From positions 1 to 38,504 of the forward strand of contig JANYHH010000121.1 in the NCBI GenBank assembly GCA_025359505.1: 38,504 bases of DNA. The letters are read 5' to 3'. Positions 26,459 to 34,820 of the stretch are shown piece by piece. The DNA comes from Deinococcales bacterium (GTDB lineage: Bacteria; Deinococcota; Deinococci; Deinococcales; JAAFIG01). The notes under the pieces were generated by a model. That model searched no databases. It was not told where the DNA came from and saw only the letters and a program-made list of their open reading frames with translations. The position numbers were made by a program, and so were the translations under genes. Position 1 is the stretch's first letter. Each line of letters begins with the position of its first letter.

Positions 26459-27478
26459 CTACGCGTGCGGTTCCATTGCCCGCAGCACGGTTCCATCGGT
26501 CATCTCGACCTCAATCAACCCACTGTGCTTCTCAAACTCGAGCCGCCCGGCGCGTTCACCGGTAAACCGACCCGAGGTCGGCGGCACATCGCTGTAATCG
26601 CGTCCGACGGCGACGGTCACGTAGCCTAGATTCGGTTGGCGGGCGTTCGTTGGGTCGAAGCCGATTGCCCGCAACGCGCCGTCCTCATCCGGCACGATGA
26701 TCTCGAGCCACGCGTGTGAACCGCCCTCGCCGAGCATGTGTCCGCTGACGTAACGGGCGGGCAGCCCTGCGGCGCGACTGAGCGCCAGTGCGATGTGCGC
26801 GTAATCCTGACAAAGCCCAGCGCCGATCTCCAAAGCTTCGCTGGCGGTCGTGCTAACCGAAGTCAGGTTAGAGCGGTACTGCATCGCGCCTGAGACGAAA
26901 TCGCTGATGCGCTGCGCCAACTCGAGCGGTGTACTCGAGGCGCTTTTTAATTGCTCACTGATTTCTTTGAGGCGTTTGTCGGCTTTGGTCAGGCGTGTGA
27001 ATTGCGTCAGTAAATTCGCTTCCTCGAGCTGCACGACCGCGTGGTTGAAACTCGAGTCGCGCACGGTGCTGAACATTACTTCAAAGGCTGTCCAATCGTT
27101 GATGCGGCCAATCTCCAACTTGATGATCGCGTTGCCGAAGCGGTCGCTGTGCGCTCTGCGGGTTAAAGGAATAGGTTCGATGCCGAGCTTGAAATCCAGC
27201 AAGCGTTGATCGCCGTGTTGCACGGGCGGTTTGACCATCAGCCGCTGCGCCAAGTCCAGCACCAAACTCGGGTAAACGTACTGGAAGCGCTGATAAGCAA
27301 AAAACCGCGTGCGTTTGACCTGCGCCCACTCGAGGTCGCGGTGCGCTAAAAAGGGCACTTGCAGCGCGATCAGCCTGTCCAAGCTGCTGGCCGGTTCGAC
27401 GCGGACATTTGGCGGCTCGAGGGTCAGGTTAGGCATCGCAGTTGCCCTCAAGGGCGAGCCGAAGGTTGCAGAAAACAC
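26459..27478 (-). CDS. Transglutaminase-like cysteine protease family protein
   Basis: A 339-residue protein with the bacterial transglutaminase N-terminal beta domain (about 60-160) and a papain-like core. The catalytic triad is in place: Cys223 in GAGLCQDYAH, His255 in GSHAWLEI, Asp275 in GFDPTNAR. Such proteins cleave or cross-link peptides; no substrate can be given. TAAACT on the minus strand, 6 nt before GTG 27478, points to a leaderless start there. ATG 27436 is the alternative and begins at MPNLTLEPPNV. No signal peptide. It is paired with a second transglutaminase-like gene just upstream. Confidence 0.88.
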   Translation of the reverse strand: MFSATFGSPLRATAMPNLTLEPPNVRVEPASSLDRLIALQVPFLAHRDLEWAQVKRTRFFAYQRFQYVYPSLVLDLAQRLMVKPPVQHGDQRLLDFKLGIEPIPLTRRAHSDRFGNAIIKLEIGRINDWTAFEVMFSTVRDSSFNHAVVQLEEANLLTQFTRLTKADKRLKEISEQLKSASSTPLELAQRISDFVSGAMQYRSNLTSVSTTASEALEIGAGLCQDYAHIALALSRAAGLPARYVSGHMLGEGGSHAWLEIIVPDEDGALRAIGFDPTNARQPNLGYVTVAVGRDYSDVPPTSGRFTGERAGRLEFEKHSGLIEVEMTDGTVLRAMEPHA

Positions 27479-27484
27479 GTTTGG

Positions 27485-27490
27485 AGTTTA
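27485..27490 (-). promoter_or_regulatory. -10 box for the first transglutaminase-like gene
   Basis: TAAACT on the minus strand, 6 nt before GTG 27478. Confidence 0.5.
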
Positions 27491-27530
27491 ACGCACACCG
27501 GGTTGAATGACTGCGTGGTGAAACCACTGG

Positions 27531-28427
27531 TCACGGAACGCTTCCCTCGAGCTGCACTGGATTGAAGGGGTGAACTTGCGCGGTGTCCGAAGGCAATGCC
27601 CAGACCCGCATCTTTTCCAGATAGGTCGCACCGTAAGTCGTGCTGAAGGCGGTATCGGCGGCGTCGCGTCCCGTGGCGATCACCACACGCCCGGTGCGGG
27701 GCTGATTGTGACGCGCATCAAAAGTGCGCCACGCGCCCTCCAAGTAAACTTCAAACCACGCGTGGAAATCCATTGGGTTCGGGTCGAACGGCACGCCGAT
27801 GTCGGGCAGATACCCGCAGACGTAGCGGGCGGGTAGGCTCAAGCTTCTGGCGAAGGCAATCCCCATGTGCGCGAAATCGCGGCAGACGGCTTGTCCGGCG
27901 CGGTACGCCTCGAGCGCACTGGTCGAAAAGGTGCTGCCAGCTCGGTACGGAATCTGACTGTGCAGGTGATCGCAGATCGCTTGCACTTGCGCCCAGCCGC
28001 TGGGGAGGCTGCCAAAGCGCTGCCACGCTTCGGCGGAGAGTTTGTCCGACTCGCAGTAGCGGCTCGGCAGGGTGTAGACCACGACGTGATCTGGCAAGTC
28101 CTGCACGCCAACGCCCCGCAAATGCGGTAGGTGTGGATCAAGTCCAGCGCTGACTTCGACGATCAAATCATGGACGACGCGCAGGCTGCCCGCCTCCGCA
28201 ACGGTGCGCCAGATGATGTTGCCGTAATTGTCGCTGTAACTCTTAAAATTCCCCAGTGCGGGCGTCGGCGTGATGAAGCGACGCTGCTCCAAAACGTGCT
28301 GGCGCGGCGTGTCACGCGGTTGCAGCGCGAACATGATCGGGGCGCTATTTTCTAGGCGGTACTCGAGGTCGCAACCGACCCGCACGAGTCGCGTGTCATG
28401 TGAAGTGCTGCTCGGCTCGAGATTCAT
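27531..28427 (-). CDS. Transglutaminase-like protein, second copy
   Basis: A 298-residue cytoplasmic protein with an N-terminal beta-rich region, then the transglutaminase core. The triad residues are Cys182 in QAVCRDFAHM, His222 in DFHAWFEVYL and Asp237 in TFDARHN. It belongs to the COG1305 type with the AVCRDFAH signature, distinct from the GLCQDYAH type next door, so the pair is probably two subfamilies rather than a recent duplication. AAAGGA just before the ATG is the RBS. It is transcribed divergently from the citramalate-synthase-like gene and is followed by the other copy after 52 nt. Confidence 0.9.
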   Translation of the reverse strand: MNLEPSSTSHDTRLVRVGCDLEYRLENSAPIMFALQPRDTPRQHVLEQRRFITPTPALGNFKSYSDNYGNIIWRTVAEAGSLRVVHDLIVEVSAGLDPHLPHLRGVGVQDLPDHVVVYTLPSRYCESDKLSAEAWQRFGSLPSGWAQVQAICDHLHSQIPYRAGSTFSTSALEAYRAGQAVCRDFAHMGIAFARSLSLPARYVCGYLPDIGVPFDPNPMDFHAWFEVYLEGAWRTFDARHNQPRTGRVVIATGRDAADTAFSTTYGATYLEKMRVWALPSDTAQVHPFNPVQLEGSVP

Positions 28428-28514
28428 GCGTCCTTTACGTGGCTCACCGGAGCTGACCTCGGGTGCTGACTGGGATTCTACGGCCTAAACTCACATGGAC
28501 TACAGCCATTGCCC

Positions 28515-28520
28515 TAAACT
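28515..28520 (+). promoter_or_regulatory. -10 box for the citramalate-synthase-like gene
   Basis: TAAACT 7 nt before ATG 28528. A second TAAACT at 28486-28491 precedes an in-frame ATG at 28495; the downstream one fits the family start better. Confidence 0.55.
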
Positions 28521-28527
28521 CGAGGGT

Positions 28528-30117
28528 ATGACGATTGAGATTCTGGATTCCACCCTGCGCGACGGCGCTCTGGCGGGCGATGTCAACCTGAGCACCGACG
28601 ATAAATTGCGGATCGCGCCGCTGATCGACTCGCTCGGCGTGACGTACATTGAAGGCGGCTGGGCGTCGGTTTTTCCGGCTGACCTCGAGTTTTTTAATCG
28701 CGCCAAAGAACTCAACCTGCGGGCGCGGCTCGTGGCGTTCGGCGCGACCCGCAAGCCGGAGACGGCCGTGCAAAAAGATCGCGGTCTCGAGTTGCTGCTG
28801 CGCTGCGAAGCGCCAGTCGTCAGCGTGTACGGCAAAGTCTGGGGTTTGCATGTAGAAAAGGTGCTGCGAACCAGTCTCGAGGAGAACCTAAAGATGCTGT
28901 CCGACAGCGTGTCTTTCCTGCGCGAATCGGGACGCGAGGTGATTTTGATGGCGGAACATTTTTTCGACGCGCTGCATGACAATCCAAGCTACGCGCTCGA
29001 GTTCATCAAGCGTGCCTCCGATGCGGGCGCGAGTACGATTGTGCTGGCGGACAGCAACGGCTCCAGCTTGCCCGTGCAGATCAGGGACGGTGTGACGCGG
29101 GCGCTCGAGGTCAGCGCGGTCAAGGTTGGTGTGCATCTGCACAATGATTTCGGGCTGGCGCTTGCCAACGCTTTGGAGGCGGTCGCTGCGGGCGCGACGC
29201 ACGTGCAGGGCAGCGTCAACGGTTACGGCGCTCGCAATGGCATCACGGATTTGACGGCATTGCTGCCGATTCTGAAACTGAAGCTCGAGGTTGATGTCGT
29301 GACCGACGCACAGCTTGCGCGGTTGACCCCGGTCGCGCTCGAGGTGGCTGAACTGGTCGGCAAGAGTGAACAGATGGACGACGCGCCGTTCGTGGGGCGG
29401 CGCGTGTTTGAACACAAGACCGATACGCACGTCGCCGCTGTGCTCAGCAGCCCCGAAGCTTACGAGCCAATCGCGCCGGAGCGCGTCGGCAACACGCGCC
29501 GCCTCGTGATCCCCGGCGTCAGCCGCCCGGCGTACCTGGGGCGCATCGCCGAGCAGTACGGCGTCAATCTTCAAGACGGCAGCGCCTCGAGCGGCAGAAT
29601 CTTGCAGGAACTCAAACGCTTGGAGGACGACGGCTACAGCTTCGAGGACGCCCCGGCGAGTCTCGAGCTGGCGCTGGGGCAGTTGACGGGCAAGTTCGCC
29701 AAGGTGCTGAGCGTCGAACGCGTGCGGATTTTCGACGCGATTCGCGGACGCGACCGCCCAGTCGTCGAAGCATCACTGAGCGTCAAGGTCGGACTCGAGG
29801 AGGAGTACGTTGCCGCCGAGAGTTACGGGCCCGTGAAGGCGCTCCTCAAAGCCATCAAAGCCGCGCTCGCGCTGTCGCAAGACGCGGACTTGGCGGCGTA
29901 CAGCGCTTCGCTCGAGGCGGTCAGTTTCAGGGTACGCAGCGTCAACCGCCGCGACGAGGAGCTGCGGGCCCGCACGGCGATCACGATGACCGACGGCAGA
30001 CGCGATTGGACGTGCGTCGGCATCAGCGGGGATCTGCTGCAAGCCTGCTGGAAGGCGCTGCTGGACGGCGTGGAGTACGGCATTGCGACTCGAGGCGAGA
30101 TTAGTGTTTCTGGCTAG
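28528..30117 (+). CDS. Citramalate synthase-like enzyme (CimA/LeuA family)
   Basis: The 529-residue protein has the size and layout of CimA, which joins acetyl-CoA and pyruvate to citramalate for isoleucine synthesis. It has an N-terminal HMGL TIM barrel and a C-terminal LeuA regulatory domain. IEILDSTLRDG (3-13) carries the metal Asp and catalytic Arg, HLHND at 203-207 gives metal ligands, and LMAEHFFDALHDNP is CimA-typical. Several usually fixed sites differ: TLRDGAQ is TLRDGAL, NGYGERCGN is NGYGARNGI, and HKGGIHVSAV is HKTDTHVAAV. It may therefore act on another keto acid. The start MTIEIL fits the family and follows TAAACT. Confidence 0.82.
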   Translation: MTIEILDSTLRDGALAGDVNLSTDDKLRIAPLIDSLGVTYIEGGWASVFPADLEFFNRAKELNLRARLVAFGATRKPETAVQKDRGLELLLRCEAPVVSVYGKVWGLHVEKVLRTSLEENLKMLSDSVSFLRESGREVILMAEHFFDALHDNPSYALEFIKRASDAGASTIVLADSNGSSLPVQIRDGVTRALEVSAVKVGVHLHNDFGLALANALEAVAAGATHVQGSVNGYGARNGITDLTALLPILKLKLEVDVVTDAQLARLTPVALEVAELVGKSEQMDDAPFVGRRVFEHKTDTHVAAVLSSPEAYEPIAPERVGNTRRLVIPGVSRPAYLGRIAEQYGVNLQDGSASSGRILQELKRLEDDGYSFEDAPASLELALGQLTGKFAKVLSVERVRIFDAIRGRDRPVVEASLSVKVGLEEEYVAAESYGPVKALLKAIKAALALSQDADLAAYSASLEAVSFRVRSVNRRDEELRARTAITMTDGRRDWTCVGISGDLLQACWKALLDGVEYGIATRGEISVSG

Positions 30118-30144
30118 ATAGAAGTGATTTGTTTCGAGTTACGC

Positions 30145-31188
30145 TTAATTTGTGACCTGAGTTTTGGTTATTTTTTCTGCTAAAGCCTTGTTAAAGTATG
30201 GAGAATTATTCTCATGTGCATCAAAACACATAAGTCTTTCAGTGGTTTCAGAAGTCCACAGACTTGAAAAATGCGAATTCAGCCTATTAAAAAGTACTTC
30301 TGTGCTTTCGTCTTTAGATATTTTTATCACAGGCTCTCGAGTGCCTGATCCATCTGAGGTGAATATTCCCCAATACGCCTGTGAGTTATCGGATTGTAAG
30401 TAAACAAATAGCGGATGTTGCTTAAAAACTCTTACTTCTATAGAGCTTGTGCAGTTTAAAGATTTGTTTTGTTTTCTATTTCTTGCATTTTTTATTTTTT
30501 CTAGTAAAATTTCAGAGTCACTTACCGATTTTATTATTTTATCTGCGATAATTTGAGACGATCTTCCGTCAGAACTAGATCGAAGACTTATTAAATTTTC
30601 TTCTGGAAACATAAACAATATTCTTATAGTCATGTTTCGTTGAAAAAATCTGTCTTGAATTTTTACATCATTGCAAAAATCGGATAAACTACTATTTATA
30701 CTAACGCCTAAAATATCTATGGATGTGTTTGAATTTAATTTTGCAATTCGATAGTTTTCATCTAATGATCTTCTTTCATTGGAAAAAATTTCAATTGTTG
30801 GATTAGATGAGTTTGCTTTGATCATAAGTGAGTATTTGATAAATTCGGTAAATGAGACTGAAATAAAACCCACCCCTAAATTTACAAGAAATTTATTTAC
30901 ACTCGCATCAAAATCGGTAGGCATGAAACCACCAAAATTATTACCTAATGAAACAAAGATCAAACCTAAAATTGCTAGAAAAATATTATTCAACCTAATT
31001 ACTCGATTATTTATTAAACTCACTAAACCTGCCGCAGTTAGAGCAGTTCCAATATCGACGAAAAATGAATCAGTATTTTTAAATTTTGAGAACCAACGCG
31101 CAACATTGTCTGCTGCAAATGTGAGAACTAAGCCAATTGCGACTACAAACCAATCTATACCTGCTAAAAATCGATTTCTCTGTTTCAT
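30145..31188 (-). CDS. Four-helix membrane protein with a PLD/DUF5919-like cytosolic domain
   Basis: The 347-residue protein has about four N-terminal transmembrane helices (12-27, 44-60, 67-83, 100-123). A cytosolic domain (about 130-320) follows the pattern of the degenerate phospholipase-D-like domains in DUF5919-type regulators: IDILGVSINSSLSDF, then IRILFMFPEENLISLRSSSDG, IEVRVFKQHPLFVYLQSDN, REPVIKIS and a final HFSSLW. No HxK catalytic motif is seen, so it is more likely a ligand sensor than a nuclease. Such domains have been proposed to act in conflict and defence systems; that role here is inference. GGAG before the ATG is the RBS, and TATACT (31210-31215, minus) a -10. Codon use is unlike the rest of the window, indicating recent transfer. 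Confidence 0.85.
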   Translation of the reverse strand: MKQRNRFLAGIDWFVVAIGLVLTFAADNVARWFSKFKNTDSFFVDIGTALTAAGLVSLINNRVIRLNNIFLAILGLIFVSLGNNFGGFMPTDFDASVNKFLVNLGVGFISVSFTEFIKYSLMIKANSSNPTIEIFSNERRSLDENYRIAKLNSNTSIDILGVSINSSLSDFCNDVKIQDRFFQRNMTIRILFMFPEENLISLRSSSDGRSSQIIADKIIKSVSDSEILLEKIKNARNRKQNKSLNCTSSIEVRVFKQHPLFVYLQSDNSQAYWGIFTSDGSGTREPVIKISKDESTEVLFNRLNSHFSSLWTSETTERLMCFDAHENNSPYFNKALAEKITKTQVTN

Positions 31189-31209
31189 GACTTTCTCCAG
31201 TACCGGACG

Positions 31210-31215
31210 AGTATA
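31210..31215 (-). promoter_or_regulatory. -10 box for the island gene
   Basis: TATACT on the minus strand would start transcription near 31203, a short leader before the RBS and ATG 31188. Confidence 0.45.
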
Positions 31216-31368
31216 ACCCGCGCGTGAGTATCATGAGGTAAAATTCACTTGAGAGATCAATTATGAGTGAGAGCGTTTGACAGATGTTTGTAGTTGATCC
31301 TGATGTCCCTCTCAAGATTTCCAGAAATTAGCGATTCTGAGCCATTTGGATTTGATGAAATCCCTTGT

Positions 31369-31374
31369 TAAGAT
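31369..31374 (+). promoter_or_regulatory. -10 box for the acyl-CoA dehydrogenase gene at 31381
   Basis: TAAGAT, 6 nt before GTG 31381; leaderless arrangement at the very edge of the AT-rich island. Confidence 0.5.
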
Positions 31375-31380
31375 TTTCGT

Positions 31381-32220
31381 GTGAAATTCGGTGTGGTCGG
31401 GGCGGGTCAAATGGGCGCGAGCATCGCGCAGGTTGCGGCACTCAGCGGTTTCGACGTGGTGCTGCGCGATCTGTCAGACGCAGCGCTCGAGCGAGGGCGG
31501 CAAACGATCAGCGCATCGCTCGAGAAATTCGTGCAAAAGGGCAAGCTCGAGGACGCGGCGCGGGTTCACACCGAGCGGCGGATTGTGACCACCACGCAGC
31601 TCGAGGATTTATCAGATTGCGATTTGGTGGTCGAGGCGATTTTGGAGGATGAAACCTTGAAGCTCGAGTTATTTGCGGCGCTGGGCGCAATCGTCAAACC
31701 GTCGGGCATCCTCGCCAGCAACACCTCGAGCATCCCGATCACCAAGCTGGCGGCGGCGTCCGGTCGTGCAGATCGGTTTATCGGCATGCACTTCATGAAT
31801 CCCGTGCCGATCATGGCGCTCGTCGAGGTCATCAGCGGGCATTTGACCAGCCCCGCGACGCTCGAGTTCGCACTGAAAACCGCGACGGCGATGGGCAAGA
31901 CGCCCGTGCAGTGCAACGATTTTCCGGGTTTCGTCAGCAACCGCATTCTGATGCCGATGATTAACGAGGCGATCCAGTGTGTGATGGAGGGCGTCGCTGA
32001 GCCGCAGGCGATTGACGCGATCATGAAGCTGGGCATGAATCACCCGATGGGGCCGCTGACCTTGGCAGATTTTATTGGGTTGGACACCTGTCTAGCGATT
32101 ATGAATGTGCTGCACAGCGGCTTGGGCGACGATAAATACCGCGCTTCGCCGCTGCTAAAAAAAATGGTGCAAGCTGGATTGCTCGGGCGCAAAAGTGGAC
32201 GCGGGTTCTACGCGTACTGA
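31381..32220 (+). CDS. 3-hydroxybutyryl-CoA dehydrogenase
   Basis: A 279-residue enzyme oxidising or forming 3-hydroxyacyl-CoA with NAD(P)(H), of the Hbd/PaaH type. The Rossmann motif GAGQMG is at residues 7-12. [10 protein letters not shown] and the catalytic His137 in GMHFMNP follow, then [17 protein letters not shown] and the C-terminal dimer domain with [17 protein letters not shown]. It works in butanoate or fatty-acid metabolism. It starts on GTG with TAAGAT 6 nt upstream. No beta-oxidation partners are adjacent. Confidence 0.93.
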   Translation: MKFGVVGAGQMGASIAQVAALSGFDVVLRDLSDAALERGRQTISASLEKFVQKGKLEDAARVHTERRIVTTTQLEDLSDCDLVVEAILEDETLKLELFAALGAIVKPSGILASNTSSIPITKLAAASGRADRFIGMHFMNPVPIMALVEVISGHLTSPATLEFALKTATAMGKTPVQCNDFPGFVSNRILMPMINEAIQCVMEGVAEPQAIDAIMKLGMNHPMGPLTLADFIGLDTCLAIMNVLHSGLGDDKYRASPLLKKMVQAGLLGRKSGRGFYAY

Positions 32221-32247
32221 ATCTTGCAGCCCGCCTCGAGCCTCGAG

Positions 32248-32253
32248 TAGCAT
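32248..32253 (+). promoter_or_regulatory. -10 box for the FG-GAP/ASPIC gene
   Basis: TAGCAT, 7 nt before ATG 32261; it selects that ATG over one at 32252 inside the box. Confidence 0.5.
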
Positions 32254-32260
32254 GAACCGC

Positions 32261-33889
32261 ATGGCAAAACTCGGTTTGTGGAGCGCTGGCGTGGCGCTGG
32301 TATTGACGGCGATTGGCGTCTCGAGCCTCGCGCAGGAAGGCACACCGCTGATCCCGAAGTTTGTGGACGAAACCGCAACCTCGGGCGTCTCGAGCCGCTA
32401 TGACGGCGAGTGGGAATTCATGGTCGGTGGCGGCGTCGCGGTGTTTGATTGCAACGATGACGGTTTCCCAGATATGTATATCGCGGGCGGCACGAACAAA
32501 GCGACGCTGTACCGCAATCTGTCGGTGACGGGCGGGGCGCTGCGCTTCAAACGCGACCCCGGAGCGCTCGAGGTGACGGGTGTGACGGGCGCGTACCCGC
32601 TTGATGTGGACAGCGACGGGCGCATGGATTTGGTGGTGCTGCGCGTCGGCGAGAACATCGTCTACCGAGGGCTGGGCAACTGCCGTTTTGCAAGGGCGAA
32701 CGAGGCGTGGGGTTTTCAGGGCGGCAACGATTGGAGCGTTGGTTTCAGCGCTACATGGGAGCGCGGCGCGACTTTTCCGACGCTGGCGATCGGCAATTAC
32801 ATTGATCGCACGCAGGTGGACGACCCGTGGGGCAAATGCACGCCGAACGTTTTGCAGCGCCCAGCCAGCCCCTCGAGCAAGCGCTTTGGGGCGGCGCTCG
32901 CCTTAAAACCGAGCTACTGCTCGCTGTCGATGCTGTTCAGCGATTGGAACCGCAGCGGCCTGCAAAGCTTGCGCGTCAGCAACGACCGCGAGTATTACAA
33001 GGGCGGTATGGAGCAGCTTTACAAAGCCCTCGAGCCGGGCAAAGCACCAGCGCTCTACACAGCCGCCGACGGCTGGCGCAAATTGCAGATTTGGGGCATG
33101 GGCATCGCGTCGCAAGACCTTGATGGTGACGGCTACCCGGAAGTGTTCCTGAGCAGCATGACCGATCACAAATTGCAGTCGCTGGTGAACGCGCCGTCGG
33201 TTGCCCCAGCCACATCGCCCGCTTACGCCGATTCCGCCTTCAAACGCGGCGTGACCGCGCACCGCCCGTACACGGGTGATAGCACGCACCCAAGCACGGG
33301 TTGGCACACGCAATTTGCCGATGTCAACAATGACGGTCGCAGCGACTTGTTCATCGCCAAGGGCAACGTCGCCACAATGCCGGATTTTGCGCTCGAGGAT
33401 CCCAATAACCTGCTGCTGCAAAACCCTGACGGCACGTTCATGGAGGCTGGCGACAAGGCTGGTGTAGCCAGCACCAAGCGCGGACGCGGCGCGGCGGTCG
33501 TGGATTTCAATTTGGACGGTCAGTTGGATTTGGTCGTCGTCAACCGTTGGGACAAAGCCGAGCTGTGGCGCAACACAAATGCTGGCGCGGGGCAACACTG
33601 GCTACAAGTCCGCCTTTCGCAGCCGGGCGTCAACCGCGATGCCGTCGGCGCGTGGCTCGAGGTGATGCTGTCAAACGGGCGCGTCGTGCGCCAAGAGGTT
33701 ACGATTGGCGGTGGTCACGCCAGTGGGCAGATGGGCTGGTTGCACGTTGGGCTGGGCACGTCTGAGCAGGTCAAGCTGCGCGTGCAATTCCCAAATGTGT
33801 CGTGGACAGAGTGGCAGACGGTCAACGCCAACGCTTTTTATCGTCTCGAGCGGGACGCAGTGGCGAAACTTTGGTCGCCAGCACGTTAA
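32261..33889 (+). CDS. Secreted FG-GAP/VCBS repeat protein with ASPIC/UnbV C-terminus (CRTAC1-like)
   Basis: About 542 residues with a signal peptide (LGLWSAGVALVLTAIGVSSLAQ). At least five FG-GAP calcium-type loops of the form D-x-D/N-x-D-G follow: DCNDDGFPDMYI, DVDSDGRMDLVVL, DLDGDGYPEVFL, DVNNDGRSDLFI and DFNLDGQLDLVV. They predict a beta-propeller. The end (HWLQVRL, GGGHASGQMGWLHVGLGTSEQVKLRVQFP) is the ASPIC/UnbV domain. Such proteins are exported and may bind ligands or surfaces; biochemical function is not established. No partner gene is evident. Confidence 0.92.
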   Translation: MAKLGLWSAGVALVLTAIGVSSLAQEGTPLIPKFVDETATSGVSSRYDGEWEFMVGGGVAVFDCNDDGFPDMYIAGGTNKATLYRNLSVTGGALRFKRDPGALEVTGVTGAYPLDVDSDGRMDLVVLRVGENIVYRGLGNCRFARANEAWGFQGGNDWSVGFSATWERGATFPTLAIGNYIDRTQVDDPWGKCTPNVLQRPASPSSKRFGAALALKPSYCSLSMLFSDWNRSGLQSLRVSNDREYYKGGMEQLYKALEPGKAPALYTAADGWRKLQIWGMGIASQDLDGDGYPEVFLSSMTDHKLQSLVNAPSVAPATSPAYADSAFKRGVTAHRPYTGDSTHPSTGWHTQFADVNNDGRSDLFIAKGNVATMPDFALEDPNNLLLQNPDGTFMEAGDKAGVASTKRGRGAAVVDFNLDGQLDLVVVNRWDKAELWRNTNAGAGQHWLQVRLSQPGVNRDAVGAWLEVMLSNGRVVRQEVTIGGGHASGQMGWLHVGLGTSEQVKLRVQFPNVSWTEWQTVNANAFYRLERDAVAKLWSPAR

Positions 33890-34128
33890 TTGATCGAGCA
33901 AACCTATTCAACGGTCTCGATGGACGGTGCATTTGCTGAGTGCACGACTTGTATTTCTGGTCACTCGAGACCCAAAAACTGACAGGTTGAACCCGCGTCG
34001 AGAACATGCTTGAGCAGCGGTCATCTCTCGAGGATCATGATCTGAAGGCAATACTTTACAAATGCCTATAACGTACTCGCCTTTGTTGGGCAGCGTGCCG
34101 TGCTTGACGCAGGCGTGACTGATGTGAG
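33890..34128. other. Intergenic region with no recognised feature
   Basis: About 240 bases between the ASPIC gene and the small membrane protein. Two CTCGAG sites and one imperfect hairpin (GTGCA...TGCAC) are seen. No RNA gene or terminator is recognised. Confidence 0.4.
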
Positions 34129-34527
34129 ATGTTACACAGCGTGCCAGATCGAAAATCATCCCGCAGCCTGTTGCAGTGGAGCGCGGTGACGGCTGTCGTC
34201 GCCATCAGCCTGTTCATCGTCATTCAGCGCCCTTGGATTACAGCACCACCAATCGCCTCGAGCAGCGCGATCGAAGGGTACGCGACGCTGATACTGAAGG
34301 CGCAAAAGACTTTTTTCGCCGCTCAGAAAAGCTACGCGAGCACCCTCGAGCAGCTAAAAATAGAGGTTCCACCGCCGGGCGTGACCGTCGATTACCGAGG
34401 CTCGAGTCCGCTGGGATTCTGTTGGTTGGCCCGCACTGGCAACGGGGTTTGGTACACGATCTCTCAAACTCGGGTTGCTCGCAGCGAACAAGCCATCAGC
34501 GCGAGGCCTCCGACCGCGTGCCTGTGA
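34129..34527 (+). CDS. Small membrane-anchored protein, pilin-like composition
   Basis: About 132 residues (128 if it starts at GTG 34141). A short basic N-terminus (RKSSR) and one transmembrane helix (WSAVTAVVAISLFIVIQ) put the rest outside. The outside part starts with a helix, IEGYATLILKAQKTFFAAQKSYASTLEQLKI, whose spacing recalls the post-helix region of type IV pilins and pseudopilins. However, there is no prepilin peptidase site (G-F-x-x-x-E). Two Cys (in GFCW and at the end, TACL) may form a disulfide. No RBS is clear. I do not recognise the family; placed just before a giant surface protein, it may be surface-related. Confidence 0.65.
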   Translation: MLHSVPDRKSSRSLLQWSAVTAVVAISLFIVIQRPWITAPPIASSSAIEGYATLILKAQKTFFAAQKSYASTLEQLKIEVPPPGVTVDYRGSSPLGFCWLARTGNGVWYTISQTRVARSEQAISARPPTACL

Positions 34528-34820
34528 ATGTTGAAAACCTCAGAAAAACCATATGAAACAGTGAGGCGCGAATTTAAGTTACAATTCCCTAGAAAGATAT
34601 CGACCATCAGCGCTGACCGAAATCGGTCTTGCCTCAGTCAGCAACGGGTCGTGTAAGTCCAGTGTAAGTGTTTAAGGAATAGTTTGAGCATCGTGAGTTT
34701 TGTCAATTTTATGAAAAAGCCAATCAATCAACCGCTGATTTTTTGCTCGAGCACAGCTCGGAGTTCCCGGGGAGGGACAAGTATGAAAACCACAGAGCGC
34801 ACGTCTCGAGGAGAACCGAA
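34528..34820. other. Upstream region of the giant DUF11 gene
   Basis: About 290 bases, more AT-rich than average, holding 11-bp direct repeats (34651-34672), a possible -10 TAGTTT (34680-34685) and a long leader ending in GAGGAG (34808-34813). No gene seen. Confidence 0.45.
34651..34672 (+). promoter_or_regulatory. 11-bp direct repeats upstream of the DUF11 gene
   Basis: GTGTAAGT occurs at 34651-34658 and 34662-34669, an 11-bp period. A TAGTTT -10 candidate follows at 34680. Position and period resemble the GTGTGACGGCC pair at 16186-16207. Confidence 0.4.

Larger units (their letters stand above)
30118..31380. mobile_element. AT-rich genomic island
   Basis: Base composition drops abruptly to AT-rich from just after 30117 and returns at the dehydrogenase start 31381. 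It holds one gene on the minus strand and a single CTCGAG, against about one per 150 bp on both sides. No integrase, tRNA or clear terminal repeats are visible, so the transfer mechanism is unknown. Confidence 0.7.

Noticed and set aside
34129..34527. Type IV pilin
   Set aside because: The helix pattern is suggestive, but there is no prepilin peptidase cleavage site and no Glu5-type residue.
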